Assembly (NCBI GenBank): GCA_963760405.1
Contig: CAVXCV010000002.1
Coordinates: 496,001-560,000 of the forward strand
Source of the DNA: RYN-230 sp963760405
GTDB lineage: Bacteria > Actinomycetota > Actinomycetes > Streptosporangiales > Streptosporangiaceae
DNA: 64,000 nt
Direction: 5' to 3'
Part shown: in pieces, positions 16,328-26,123 of the stretch
How the letters are laid out: the number at the start of each line of letters is the position of its first letter
Numbering within the stretch: the stretch's first letter is position 1
Notes under the pieces: model-generated
What the model saw: only the letters and a program-made list of their open reading frames with translations
Told to the model about the DNA's origin: nothing
The model's database searches: none
Program-made: the position numbers and the translations under genes

Positions 16328-17194
16328 ATGGGGCGTCCGAAACGCCCTAAACGCAGGCACCGCCTGGTGATCGCCGTCGTGGTGCTGCTGCTTCTCGGCA
16401 CGGGCAGCTACCTGACGGTCCGGCGGCTGGCACCGTCGCTCGCCCCGGTGCTGACCGCGGCGGGCTGCCAGGCAGCCGCCCGGCACCAGACGGTGCTGCT
16501 GGACACCGAGCAGGCGAGCATCGCGGCGACGATCGCCGGGGTGGCACACCGGCAGTCCATGCCCACGGCCGCGGTCACCATCGCCTATGCGACCGCGATG
16601 CAAGAGTCCAAGCTGCATGACCTCGACTACGGCGACCAGGATTCGGTCGGCGTGTTCCAGCAACGGCCGTCCCAGGGCTGGGGCCCGGCCAAGGCACTCG
16701 AAGATCCGGTGTACGCCACCACGAAGTTCTTCGGCGCGCTGAACCGGGTGCACGGCTACCTGTCGATGCCGGTCTACCAGGCGGCCCAGGACGTGCAGCA
16801 CAGCGCCGACGGCGATGCGTACATCCAGTACGAGCAGATGGCCACCGAGATGACCGCGGCCTTCACCGGGCAGCGCGGGCACGCGGTGTACTGCTGGTAT
16901 ACCTCGCCCACCCCGAAGCGGGCCGATCTCAGTGCGGCCGCGCAGGGGCTGGCCAGCACCTTCGGCGAAGTGCCGGTGCTGCAGACCCCGGCGGGGCACA
17001 GCCGCCAGCTGCTGGTCCAGGTCGGTACCGGGACTTTCGGCTGGGAGGTGGCTTCCTGGCTGGTGACTCACGCGCCCGGTTATGCCATCCACCAGGTGCG
17101 CTACGCCGGCTACCAATGGCAGTCCGCCAGCGGCAGCAACGGCTGGACCAGGGAGGCCGGCGAACCGCCGTCCGGGAGCCTCACGCTGAGCTGA
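16328..17194 (+). CDS. Membrane-anchored lysozyme/transglycosylase-like cell-wall protein
   Basis: About 288 aa, with a basic N terminus and one membrane helix (LVIAVVVLLLLGTGSYL), then an extracytoplasmic domain. The motif AMQESKLHDLDYGDQDSVG followed by VFQQRPSQGWG resembles the catalytic Glu-Ser and GxFQ patterns of soluble lytic transglycosylases, and the protein is conserved in actinobacteria. Enzymatic activity is inferred, not proven. A GTG at 16298 is also possible (AGGA very close); I chose the ATG at 16328, immediately before the basic segment. The last 60 residues (WEVASWLVTHAPGYAIHQV) form a separate small domain. Confidence 0.7.
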   Translation: MGRPKRPKRRHRLVIAVVVLLLLGTGSYLTVRRLAPSLAPVLTAAGCQAAARHQTVLLDTEQASIAATIAGVAHRQSMPTAAVTIAYATAMQESKLHDLDYGDQDSVGVFQQRPSQGWGPAKALEDPVYATTKFFGALNRVHGYLSMPVYQAAQDVQHSADGDAYIQYEQMATEMTAAFTGQRGHAVYCWYTSPTPKRADLSAAAQGLASTFGEVPVLQTPAGHSRQLLVQVGTGTFGWEVASWLVTHAPGYAIHQVRYAGYQWQSASGSNGWTREAGEPPSGSLTLS

Positions 17195-17304
17195 TAATCT
17201 TCGGCCCGCTGGCGAATCTCACCAAGCCGCCCCGAGCGGCCATTATGTTGTCACGAGATACTGGCCAGAACTACCGGGACAGTGCCGGAAGAGGAGTTTC
17301 CGAC

Positions 17305-17631
17305 GTGACCTACATCATTGCGCAGCCCTGTGTCGACGTACTCGACAAGTCATGCATCGAAGAGTGCCCTGTCGACTGCATCTACGAGGGCGAGCGCATG
17401 CTCTACATACATCCGGACGAGTGCGTCGACTGCGGCGCCTGCGAGCCGGTGTGCCCGGTCGAGGCGATCTTCTATGAGGACGACGTGCCCGACCAGTGGA
17501 AGGACTTCTACCAGGCCAACGTGGGCTTCTTCGAGGAGCTCGGCTCCCCGGGCGGCGCGTCCCGGGTAGGGAAGATCCACAAGGATCACTCGATCGTGGC
17601 GGCGCTGCCACCGCAGGGAGAAGAGAGCTGA
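17305..17631 (+). CDS. fdxA: 7Fe ferredoxin (3Fe-4S and 4Fe-4S)
   Basis: Soluble ferredoxin of 108 aa. The first half holds CVDVLDKSCIEECPVDC, which binds the [3Fe-4S] cluster plus the shared Cys; CVDCGACEPVCP holds the [4Fe-4S] cluster. The GTG start at 17305 has GAGGAG 8 nt upstream, and homology begins exactly there (VTYIIAQPCVDVLDKSC). It is followed by dapC with a 4-nt overlap, the same fdx-dapC pair found in other actinobacteria. Confidence 0.95.
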   Translation: MTYIIAQPCVDVLDKSCIEECPVDCIYEGERMLYIHPDECVDCGACEPVCPVEAIFYEDDVPDQWKDFYQANVGFFEELGSPGGASRVGKIHKDHSIVAALPPQGEES

Positions 17632-18728
17632 CGCTCGCCGCACGGCTGCCCCGGTTCCCCTGGGACCTGCTCGTCCCCTACGCCGACAAGGCCAGGGCCC
17701 ACCCTGACGGGATCGTGGATTTGTCCGTGGGCACGCCCGTGGACCCGGTGCCACGGGTGGTCACCGCTGCGCTGGCGGCTGCGGCCGACAGCCCGGGCTA
17801 CCCGGCCACGCACGGCACGCAGCGGCTACGTGAGGCCGCGGCCGGGTGGCTGGCTCGCCGCCACGGGGTAACCGTGGATCCCCAGGCGGTCCTGCCGCTG
17901 ATCGGCACCAAGGAGTTCATCGCGGCCCTGCCCAGCCTGCTCGGCTGCGGGCCAGGGGACATCGTGGTGCACCCTGAACTGGCGTACCCGACCTACGACA
18001 TCGGGGCCCGGCTGGCCAGCGCGACCGCAGTTGCCGCGGATGGGCTGACTGCCCTGGGCCCAGGGCAGGCCCGCCTGGTGTGGGTCAACTCCCCGTCCAA
18101 TCCCACTGGCCGGGTACTGCCGCCCGCGCACCTGGCCAAGATGGCGCGCTGGGCCCGGGAGCGGGGTGCGGTCCTTGCCTCGGACGAGTGCTACATCGGC
18201 CTGGGCTGGACCGCCGAGCCGGTGTCCGTGCTGCACCCGGAGGTGGCCGGGCGAGCGCACGACGGCCTGCTCGCGGTGCACTCGGTGTCCAAGCGGTCGA
18301 ACATGGCGGGCTACCGGGCCGGTTTCGTCACCGGCGATCCCGGGCTGATCGCGGACCTGCTGGAGATCCGCAAGCACGCCGGGATGATGATGCCCGGGCC
18401 GGTCCAGGCGGCCATGGCCGCCGCGCTCGACGACGACGAGCATGCGGACCAGCAGCGGGCCCGGTACGCGGAGCGCCGCGGCACGCTGGCCGCCGCGCTG
18501 ACCGCGGCCGGCTGGCAGATCACGCACTCCGAGGCTGGCCTGTACCTGTGGGCGACGCGGCCCGGGCAGGGCTGCTGGGGGTCGGTGCAGCTACTCGCGG
18601 AGGCTGGCATCCTGGTCGCCCCCGGCGATTTCTACGGCCCGGCCGGGGCCCAGCACATCCGGGTCGCGCTGACCGCCACCGACGAGCGGGTGAACGCCGC
18701 CGCCCGCCGCCTCGCCGCCCTCTCCTAA
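17628..18728 (+). CDS. dapC: N-succinyldiaminopimelate aminotransferase
   Basis: PLP aminotransferase (fold type I, 366 aa) converting N-succinyl-2-amino-6-ketopimelate to N-succinyl-LL-DAP in lysine/peptidoglycan synthesis. Family landmarks: LPRFPWDLLVPYADKA at the N terminus, DLSVGTPVDPVP, VNSPSNPTGRVL, DECYIGLGW and the PLP lysine in HSVSKRSNMAGYRAGF. No ATG, GTG or TTG exists in frame close to the conserved start; the only fitting codon is CTG at 17628, overlapping the fdxA stop as CTGA with GGGAG 7 nt upstream. dapD, often adjacent, is absent here. Confidence 0.9.
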   Translation: MTLAARLPRFPWDLLVPYADKARAHPDGIVDLSVGTPVDPVPRVVTAALAAAADSPGYPATHGTQRLREAAAGWLARRHGVTVDPQAVLPLIGTKEFIAALPSLLGCGPGDIVVHPELAYPTYDIGARLASATAVAADGLTALGPGQARLVWVNSPSNPTGRVLPPAHLAKMARWARERGAVLASDECYIGLGWTAEPVSVLHPEVAGRAHDGLLAVHSVSKRSNMAGYRAGFVTGDPGLIADLLEIRKHAGMMMPGPVQAAMAAALDDDEHADQQRARYAERRGTLAAALTAAGWQITHSEAGLYLWATRPGQGCWGSVQLLAEAGILVAPGDFYGPAGAQHIRVALTATDERVNAAARRLAALS

Positions 18729-19251
18729 CCCACCCCCTAACCACCCCGTTTTCCGGAACCCACCTGCCCAGCCTCAACTCGCCCCGGCACCCAGCCCAGG
18801 CCCCCTGAACCCCGCCTGCCCAGCCTCAACTCGCCCCAGCACCCAGCCCAGGCCCCCTGAACCCCGCCTGCCCGCCACCCTGAACCGGCCCGCCAGCCTG
18901 AACCGGCCCGCTCAGACCGTTCCTTCCCGCCAGCCCCAGCTCGCCGCCCAGAACCACCAGACCCGGACCCCGCCCAGCCAGCAGCCGCCGGGGCCTGGTC
19001 TTCCGCGTCCCACCAGCCACACCGGCCTCACCCATTAATGCCTAGCTTCACTTTGTATGAGTTTCGGTCATGATCACGTCCGTTTTGTCCCGGTATGCGA
19101 TTAGGGAACGCGTGATAAGTGCGTGCAGATGATCAACACGCTGTCGTGATCGTGGGTGAGGTCCTGGGTCGGCTGGCCCTCACGCCGGGAACGACGGGCT
19201 GGCTGGCGCCCAGGCCGCCGGGGGCCGGGCACCGCCCGTAGGCTGTCGGGT
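18729..19251. other. Long intergenic region with a 52-bp tandem duplication
   Basis: About 520 bp without a gene. The C-rich first part carries the 52-bp repeat listed separately. The AT-richer stretch 19035-19140 is the likely promoter region of cysS. No tRNA or structured RNA was recognised. Confidence 0.5.
18764..18867. repeat. 52-bp tandem repeat, two copies
   Basis: 18764-18815 and 18816-18867 are the same 52 bp with one substitution (g/a after ctcgcccc), beginning ctgcccagcctcaactcg. A third partial copy (ctgcccgcc) follows. Confidence 0.85.
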
Positions 19252-20658
<1,407 letters not shown>

Positions 20659-20679
20659 CCGGCGCTGCGCGCGGGATGG

Positions 20680-20730
20680 TCGCAACGATTCGTTCCATAC
20701 CGGCAGATCTTCGCAACGAATTTGCGTGAT
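20680..20730. promoter_or_regulatory. Candidate Lrp/AsnC-type operator sites upstream of ddaH
   Basis: TCGCAACGA occurs at 20680 and again at 20711, 31 bp (about three helical turns) apart. The first is part of the dyad AACGA-T-TCGTT and the second of CGCAA-CGAAT-TTGCG. Repeated, imperfectly palindromic AT-containing sites ahead of rocD-type operons usually bind Lrp/AsnC regulators. The regulator gene is not in the window. Confidence 0.4.
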
Positions 20731-20812
20731 GACGCAGCTGAAGCGAATGGTTCCACCTCTGAGCAGCCCATACGCTGGAGTTATCTGACCACGTAGCCGG
20801 TAAGGGGGCTCG

Positions 20813-21694
20813 TTGACCGAGACGTTCCGCATCGCTGCCGTGCCCGCCGTGACCCGCGCGCCGCATCCCGCGCCGCGCCGGACGCCGCGGCCCAGGACCT
20901 ACCTCATGTGCCCGCCGGACCACTTCGCTGTGCAGTACATGATCAATCCGTGGATGACCAGCGGGGATCCCGTCGATACGGGGCTGGCCAGGCAGCAATG
21001 GCAGATCCTGAGGGATACGTACCGGTCCCTCGGGCACTCGGTCCAGATCATCGATCCGGAGCCAGGGCTGCCGGACATGGTGTTCGCGGCCAACGGCGGC
21101 ACGGTCATCGGCGGCACGGTGCTCGGCGCCCGGTTCCGGCACCCGGAACGGGCCGCGGAAGGCCCGGCGTACCTGGACTGGTTCCGCCGCAGCGGGTTCG
21201 CCGCCGTGCACGAACCGGCCGTGATCAACGAGGGCGAGGGTGACATCGTGCACGCCGGCCGGGTCCTGCTGGCCGGGCACGGGTTCCGCACCGACCCGGA
21301 CGTACGTGGCGAGCTGGAGCGGCTGTTCCAGCTGCCCGTGCTCAGCCTGCGCCTGGTCGATCCGCGGTTCTACCACCTGGACACCGCGCTGTGCGTGCTG
21401 GATACGGACACGGCCGCCTACTACCCGGCCGCGTTCGACGACGCCGGGCGGGCCCTGCTCAGCTCGGTGTTCACCGAGCTCATCGAGGCCAGCGACGTGG
21501 ACGCGGGAGTGCTCGGGCTGAACGCGGTCAGCGACGGGCGGCACGTCATCCTGCCGGCCCAGGCGGAGCAGCTCGCGGCCCAGCTGGCCGCGCGCGGCTT
21601 CGAGCCGGTGGGAGTGGACATGTCCGAGTTCCGCAAGGCGGGCGGCGGGCCGAAATGCTGCACCCTGGAACTGCGACCCGGAGCGGAGGGCTGA
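20813..21694 (+). CDS. ddaH: Dimethylarginine dimethylaminohydrolase / amidinotransferase-fold enzyme
   Basis: A 293-aa pentein enzyme of the DDAH/arginine deiminase superfamily that hydrolyses N-omega-methylated arginines to citrulline, or arginine to citrulline/ornithine in related enzymes. Visible active-site parts: PDMVFAANGGTV and NEGEGDI (substrate Asp/Glu), FYHLDTALCVL (catalytic His), and GGPKCCTLELR (catalytic Cys). The start is TTG with AAGGGGG upstream. It is followed 2 nt later by rocD, so the pair forms an arginine-to-glutamate-semialdehyde route. Confidence 0.85.
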   Translation: MTETFRIAAVPAVTRAPHPAPRRTPRPRTYLMCPPDHFAVQYMINPWMTSGDPVDTGLARQQWQILRDTYRSLGHSVQIIDPEPGLPDMVFAANGGTVIGGTVLGARFRHPERAAEGPAYLDWFRRSGFAAVHEPAVINEGEGDIVHAGRVLLAGHGFRTDPDVRGELERLFQLPVLSLRLVDPRFYHLDTALCVLDTDTAAYYPAAFDDAGRALLSSVFTELIEASDVDAGVLGLNAVSDGRHVILPAQAEQLAAQLAARGFEPVGVDMSEFRKAGGGPKCCTLELRPGAEG

Positions 21695-21696
21695 CC

Positions 21697-22896
21697 ATGA
21701 CCGTGAACCTCGCTGACCTGCGCGCGTTGTCCGACGCGCACAGCGCGCACAACTATCACCCGCTGCCGATCGTCATCGCCGAGGCCGAGGGAGCCTGGGT
21801 CACCGACACTGACGGCCGCCGGTACCTGGACATGCTCGCGGCCTACTCCGCGCTGAACTTCGGCCACCGCCACCCCGCCCTGGTCGCTGCCGCGAAGCAG
21901 CAGCTGGACCGGGTCACCCTGGTCAGCCGGGCGTTCGAGCACGACCAGTTCGGGCCGTTCTGCGCCGAGCTGGCCGACCTGGCGGGCATGGAGATGGTGC
22001 TGCCGATGAACACCGGCGCGGAGGCGGTGGAAACCGCGATCAAGACCGCGCGCAAGTGGGGGTACGAGGTCAAGGGCGTACCCGCGGACCAGGCCGTGAT
22101 CGTGGTGTTCGAGGGCAACTTCCACGGCCGGACCACGACGATCATCAGCTTCTCCACCGACCCGGACGCGCGTGCCTCATTCGGCCCGTACACCCCGGGG
22201 TTCCGGATCGTGCCCTACGGGGATGCTGGCGCGCTGGCCGCGGCCATGGACCCGAACGTGGTCGGCGTGCTGGTCGAGCCCATCCAGGGCGAGGCGGGCG
22301 TGGTGCTGCCGCCGCCCGGCTTCCTGAAGTCGGTGCGGGACCTGTGCACGGCGCACGGGGCACTGATGATCGCCGACGAGATCCAGTCCGGGCTGGGCCG
22401 CACCGGGACCACGTTCGCCTGCCAGGCCGAGGGCGTTCACCCGGACATGTACCTGCTCGGCAAGGCCCTGGGCGGCGGCATCGTGCCGGTGTCCGCGGTG
22501 GTGTCATCGCGGGACATTCTCGGCGTGTTCCGGCCTGGCCAGCATGGGTCCACGTTCGGCGGGAACCCGCTGGCCTGCGCGGTGGGCCGGGAGGTAATCG
22601 CGTTGCTGTCGACCGGGGAGATCCAGCGGCGGTCGGCCCGGCTGGGCGCACACCTCCTCCGGCGGCTGGCGGCGCTGCCGCCGGATGTGGTCCGGGCCGT
22701 CCGGGGCCGCGGGCTTTGGGCGGGAGTTGACTTCACCTCACTGGCCGGCCGGGAGGTCTGCGAGCGGCTCGCCGCCCGTGGCGTGCTGGCCAAGGACACG
22801 CACGGGAGCACGATCCGGCTCGCCCCGCCGCTGGTGATCAGCGAGCTGGACCTGGACTGGGGCCTCGACCGGATCGAAGAAGCTGTCCTGGCCTGA
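21697..22896 (+). CDS. rocD: Ornithine--oxo-acid transaminase
   Basis: PLP-dependent class III aminotransferase (399 aa) converting ornithine and 2-oxoglutarate to glutamate-5-semialdehyde. Typical segments: YLDMLAAYSALNFGHRHP, LPMNTGAEAVETAIK, FEGNFHGRTTTIIS, VEPIQGEAGVVLPP, ADEIQSGLGRTG, and the Schiff-base lysine in LLGKALGGGIVPVSA. GGAGGG is spaced 6 nt from the ATG. The intergenic spacing to ddaH is 2 nt, implying one operon. Confidence 0.95.
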   Translation: MTVNLADLRALSDAHSAHNYHPLPIVIAEAEGAWVTDTDGRRYLDMLAAYSALNFGHRHPALVAAAKQQLDRVTLVSRAFEHDQFGPFCAELADLAGMEMVLPMNTGAEAVETAIKTARKWGYEVKGVPADQAVIVVFEGNFHGRTTTIISFSTDPDARASFGPYTPGFRIVPYGDAGALAAAMDPNVVGVLVEPIQGEAGVVLPPPGFLKSVRDLCTAHGALMIADEIQSGLGRTGTTFACQAEGVHPDMYLLGKALGGGIVPVSAVVSSRDILGVFRPGQHGSTFGGNPLACAVGREVIALLSTGEIQRRSARLGAHLLRRLAALPPDVVRAVRGRGLWAGVDFTSLAGREVCERLAARGVLAKDTHGSTIRLAPPLVISELDLDWGLDRIEEAVLA

Positions 22897-23095
22897 CCCA
22901 GCCCCGCCCCCGCCAGCCACCCGGGACGAGGCTGCCCGGACGAGGCCGCGCCGGGACTGGGCTACTGGGACGGGGCCGCCGTTCGTGATGGACCACCCCA
23001 CCAGTCACTTTCGCCAGCTGAGCCTCTCCAGCCTCATACATCCCTTCAGTAGCAGTCTCATGCACCACCCCAGCCCCACGCACGCAATCGTCGTT

Positions 23096-23189
23096 AGCGC
23101 GGTACATTCTGGGCCGCGGCTGACCCACCATGTACCGCGCTGATGGGCGGCCCGCTCGTGGGGGCGGCCCACTATGTACCGCGCTGATG
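23096..23189. repeat. Three copies of a 12-mer around the flavin reductase 3' end
   Basis: AGCGCGGTACAT at 23096-23107 is the exact reverse complement of ATGTACCGCGCT at 23130-23141, which is repeated directly at 23174-23185. The last copy contains the final codons of the flavin reductase gene; the middle copy extends as a direct repeat (ATGTACCGCGCTGATG). The inverted pair can form a 12-bp stem with a 22-nt loop and may act as terminator. Confidence 0.75.
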
Positions 23190-23708
23190 AAAGCCGCGCT
23201 CAAGGGCGGCGTGGTGGTCGTGGAGGGTGCGGTACTCGCCGGCGTAGTGGATCAGCGGGGCGCCGTCCGGGTTGGGCTCGCTGGTGCTGAGCACCTCACC
23301 GACCACGATGCTGTGGTCGCCGCCATCGTGCACGGCGGTGGTCCGGCACTCCAATGCGCCCAGCGCGCTGGCCAGGATAGGCGCGCCGGTTACCGGGCCG
23401 GGGTGATGCGGGATCCCGGTCAGCTGGCCGTCCAGCGGCCGGCCGCGGGTGGCCAGCCAGCGCGCGGTCTCTTCGGCGGTGTCATCGAGCACGGACACCG
23501 CCCAGGTCCCGGTGGCCAGCACCGTGTCGTGGAAGCGCGCGATCTTCTCGGCGCAGAACAGGATCAGCGGCGGGTCCAGTGACACCGAGGTGAAGGCGGT
23601 CACGGTCATCGCGTGGCTGGCCCCGTCCAGGCTGGTGGTGACCACCATGATGCCGCTGGCGAACCGGCCTGCGACGCGCCGGAAATCGGCGCCGTCGAAT
23701 GCTGTCAT
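23172..23708 (-). CDS. Flavin reductase family protein (FMN-binding split barrel)
   Basis: A 178-aa flavin reductase-like protein. The N-terminal FRRVAGRFASGIMVVTT and HAMTVTAFTSVSLDPPLILFC are the standard family start, binding FMN; GDHSIVVGEVLS near the end fits as well. It would supply reduced flavin with NAD(P)H to a monooxygenase, but none is adjacent. The last codons lie in a repeated 12-mer. It is on the same strand as the DUF6113 and mshB genes, 64 bp downstream. Confidence 0.88.
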   Translation of the reverse strand: MTAFDGADFRRVAGRFASGIMVVTTSLDGASHAMTVTAFTSVSLDPPLILFCAEKIARFHDTVLATGTWAVSVLDDTAEETARWLATRGRPLDGQLTGIPHHPGPVTGAPILASALGALECRTTAVHDGGDHSIVVGEVLSTSEPNPDGAPLIHYAGEYRTLHDHHAALERGFHQRGT

Positions 23709-23772
23709 GAACGGGCGCTCCGGGCGCTAGCCCTATTCCGGCCGCTGGCCCCGCTCCGGCTGCTCGCCTGAA

Positions 23773-24228
23773 TCACGGTCCAGCGTCCTGAGTCGGGCGC
23801 GCGCCGTTATGGCGAGCGTGGGCCGGGCGGGGCCGGACCGCGGCCCTGGTCCGGAGCACGAACGCCAGGATCACGGCAGCCCCGGCGCACACCGCGCCGC
23901 CGTAGAGATACCACTCCCCGGCCGCGGTGCCGGCGATGATCACGCTGCCCCCGGAGGTGGGCATGGTGAGGACGAGCGAAACCAGGAACCAGCCGATGGC
24001 GGGCCCGAGCGCCCCGCCGATCGAGCCCATCCCGGCCGCGCCGAGCAGGCAGGTCAGCAGGACCAGCGCGGCCAGGCCCACGGCCGCCAGGGGGAAGGAA
24101 CCCACGCTGTGGTTGTAGTGGAAGCCGCCGATCAGCCCTTCCAGCGCACCGAGGAAGATCAGCATCGCGTAGGCGCCGCCGGTGATGAACGCAGCGGCAT
24201 GCCGCTGCGGGTCCGGCAAGCTGCTCAC
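23773..24228 (-). CDS. DUF6113 family membrane protein
   Basis: A 151-aa integral membrane protein with four hydrophobic helices (AFITGGAYAMLIFLGALEGL; FPLAAVGLAALVLLTCLLG; AIGWFLVSLVLTMP; WYLYGGAVCAGAAVILAFVL) and a basic cytosolic tail. It matches the actinobacterial family found directly downstream of mshB. The GTG start lies 21 bp after the mshB stop. Function unknown. Confidence 0.75.
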   Translation of the reverse strand: MSSLPDPQRHAAAFITGGAYAMLIFLGALEGLIGGFHYNHSVGSFPLAAVGLAALVLLTCLLGAAGMGSIGGALGPAIGWFLVSLVLTMPTSGGSVIIAGTAAGEWYLYGGAVCAGAAVILAFVLRTRAAVRPRPAHARHNGARPTQDAGP

Positions 24229-24249
24229 GCAGTGCAGGCTATACGCCAG

Positions 24250-25223
24250 CTAGCCCAGCCCGGCGAACAGGTCGTCTTCGCGGCCCCCGGGGCCGGGCGG
24301 CCCTGGCTGGCCAGCCAGCAGCGTGTAGTACTCGTGACCGAGGATCCGCTGGCCGACCCCGTCGGACAGAGCGAAGAACGAGCCGTCCACCGAGATCTGG
24401 GTCGCGTGCGCGCGCATGGCCGCGGTCTTGGCGGCCAGCTGGGCGGTCCCGTCGACGTCGGTCGTCACCAGCTCGTCGGCAACGCCGAACGGCAGGTCGT
24501 CCACGCTGGACACAGCATGGAAGCGGGCCGGGGCCCGGTCTAGCTTGATCGCCCCGGCCAGTACGGAGCGGGGCATCGCGGTGGCGTAGAACTTGGCCAC
24601 CTGCCACGGGGCGGACCGGCCGACGCCGGGGTCGCTGGGGCCCTCGGGTCGCTGGCCCTCGGGTCGCTGGCCGCGGTACCACTGGCTGCGGTACCACTGG
24701 CTGCGGTACCACTGGCCGCGGGGCCGGCCGCCAGCTGGAACGCGCGCCGGGCCACCCGGTGTGCCTGGATGTGATCAGGGTGGCCATAGAAGCCGTTGGC
24801 GTCGTAGCTGACCATGACCCGGGGCCGCACCTCGCAGACGATGGCGGCCAGCTCGGCTGCGGCATCGGACACGTCCGCCTGCCAGAAGCAGCCAGGCTCG
24901 TCGTTGTCCGGCAGGCCCATCATGCCGGAGTCCCGCCACCGGCCCGGGCCGCCGAGGAAGCGGTGGTCCGTGACACCGAGCGCCGCGCAGGCGGCCGCGA
25001 GCTCGCCGATCCGGTACTGGCCGAGACGGTTCTCCCGGTCGGCGGCCAGGTACGCCAGGCCGGGCGGGATGATCTCACCCAGCTCGCCCAGCGTGCAGGT
25101 GACCAGCGTCACCGGGATGCCCTGGGCAGCGTACCGGGCCATGGTCGCGCCGGTGCCGATGGACTCGTCATCAGGGTGGGCATGCACGAGCAGCAGTCCG
25201 CCGCCAGCCGAGGTGTCAGCCAT
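24250..25223 (-). CDS. mshB: N-acetyl-GlcNAc-Ins deacetylase MshB (frameshifted)
   Basis: Zinc deacetylase of mycothiol synthesis (LmbE/PIG-L fold). The N-terminal part has the zinc motif VHAHPDDESIGTG (residues 13-25) and GFYGHPDHIQAH. The C-terminal part (PWQVAKFYATAMPRSVL to the stop at 24250) is in another frame. The break lies in a repeat linker: the + strand unit gtcgctggccctcgg appears once with two extra G (GGGG at 24637-24640); removing two bases joins the frames perfectly. The linker itself (AASGT and ASDPR repeats) is not part of normal MshB. Start is the ATG at 25223. Either a real null allele or an assembly indel. Confidence 0.85.
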
Positions 25224-25289
25224 ACCCGAAACGTAAGCCAGCCGCCCGCTTGCTGCGGGGCGCACCACTGCCTATGGACATGCCACTGC

Positions 25290-25647
25290 CTCCGGATGCG
25301 TCGCCGCCAGCCGTCCTGGCCGAGGAAGGCCGTCCGCTGAGCAGCGCCTCGAGGTTGTCAACGGTAGCCGGGACTCACCCAGCAGCCGGACGGTGTCGAG
25401 GCCAGCGTCACCGACCACGGCCAGCAACGCCACAGCACCGACTGTGTAGACCGGGCGCCGCCGCCACTGTCCGGATCACCGCTTCGCGCAGCGGGCCGTT
25501 GCCCACCTCAGCCGCGATCCGATGGGCCAGACCCTGGGCAGCGGCAGCGAGGGCAGCGAAGTGCTCCGGATCGATGTCGCCGGTATCCGCCCTGATAGTC
25601 AGGCCATCACGGCTGGTCAGCGCAGTGCCGGTGATACCCACCACGCG
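25290..25647 (-). pseudogene. Roadblock/LC7 domain protein remnant
   Basis: The minus strand encodes, in three successive frames, a roadblock/LC7 protein of the kind that acts with small GTPases (MglB-like). Frame one: TSRDGLTIRADTGDIDPEHF and AEVGNGPLREAVIRTVAAAP. Frame two: VYTVGAVALLAVVGDAGLDTVRLLGES. Frame three: TVDNLEALLSGRPSS. At least two indels (near 25465 and 25375) break it, and no start codon or upstream domain is intact. No GTPase or DUF742 partner is nearby. I regard it as a decayed gene. Confidence 0.6.
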
Positions 25648-26123
25648 GCCGCAGCGACCTGTTCCTCATATCTCGTGCTGTACCGGACGAAGGCCAACCT
25701 CGCTCCCGCCCGGCATAACCTCAGCGGATCGAGTCGGAACTCACCGTCTCACCGGATGACGTCCGCCCGGACGGATCAAGATTGACCCGGGTCGGCTCAG
25801 AATTTCTCCGGATGACCGGAATGATGCCCTCCGGCGCATCTCCGCCATACGGATATGCGGGCATCGGTGCAGGGCATTTCTACTGCCATTTTATGGCCTT
25901 TAGCGGCGCTGCTGGCGCCGGACTCCGAGCCCCTGGGTGTGAGTTCCAGCCAGGGTCGGCACCGGGCTCCGGCGCTGGCAGACACAGGTTCCGGTCACGG
26001 CTGGCGCCGGGCTCCGACCCCGGCTGGCGTGAGCTGCGGCTGCTGCCGTGCGCACGCGGCAATGGCAGCAGCAGCAGTGCGGTCAGCTGCGATCCTGACC
26101 CGGGCTGGTGGCAGGATCAGAGT
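25648..26123. other. Non-coding stretch upstream of the S9 peptidase
   Basis: About 475 bp with no supported gene. It contains repeats of a ggcgccgggctccg-like motif (ggcgccggactccgag, ggcaccgggctccggc, ggcgccgggctccgac around 25913-26020). The promoter for the peptidase is presumably here. Confidence 0.45.

Noticed and set aside
19031..19251. Possible tRNA or T-box upstream of cysS
   Set aside because: No cloverleaf, no T-box signature (TGGNACCGCG-like element) or specifier could be found.
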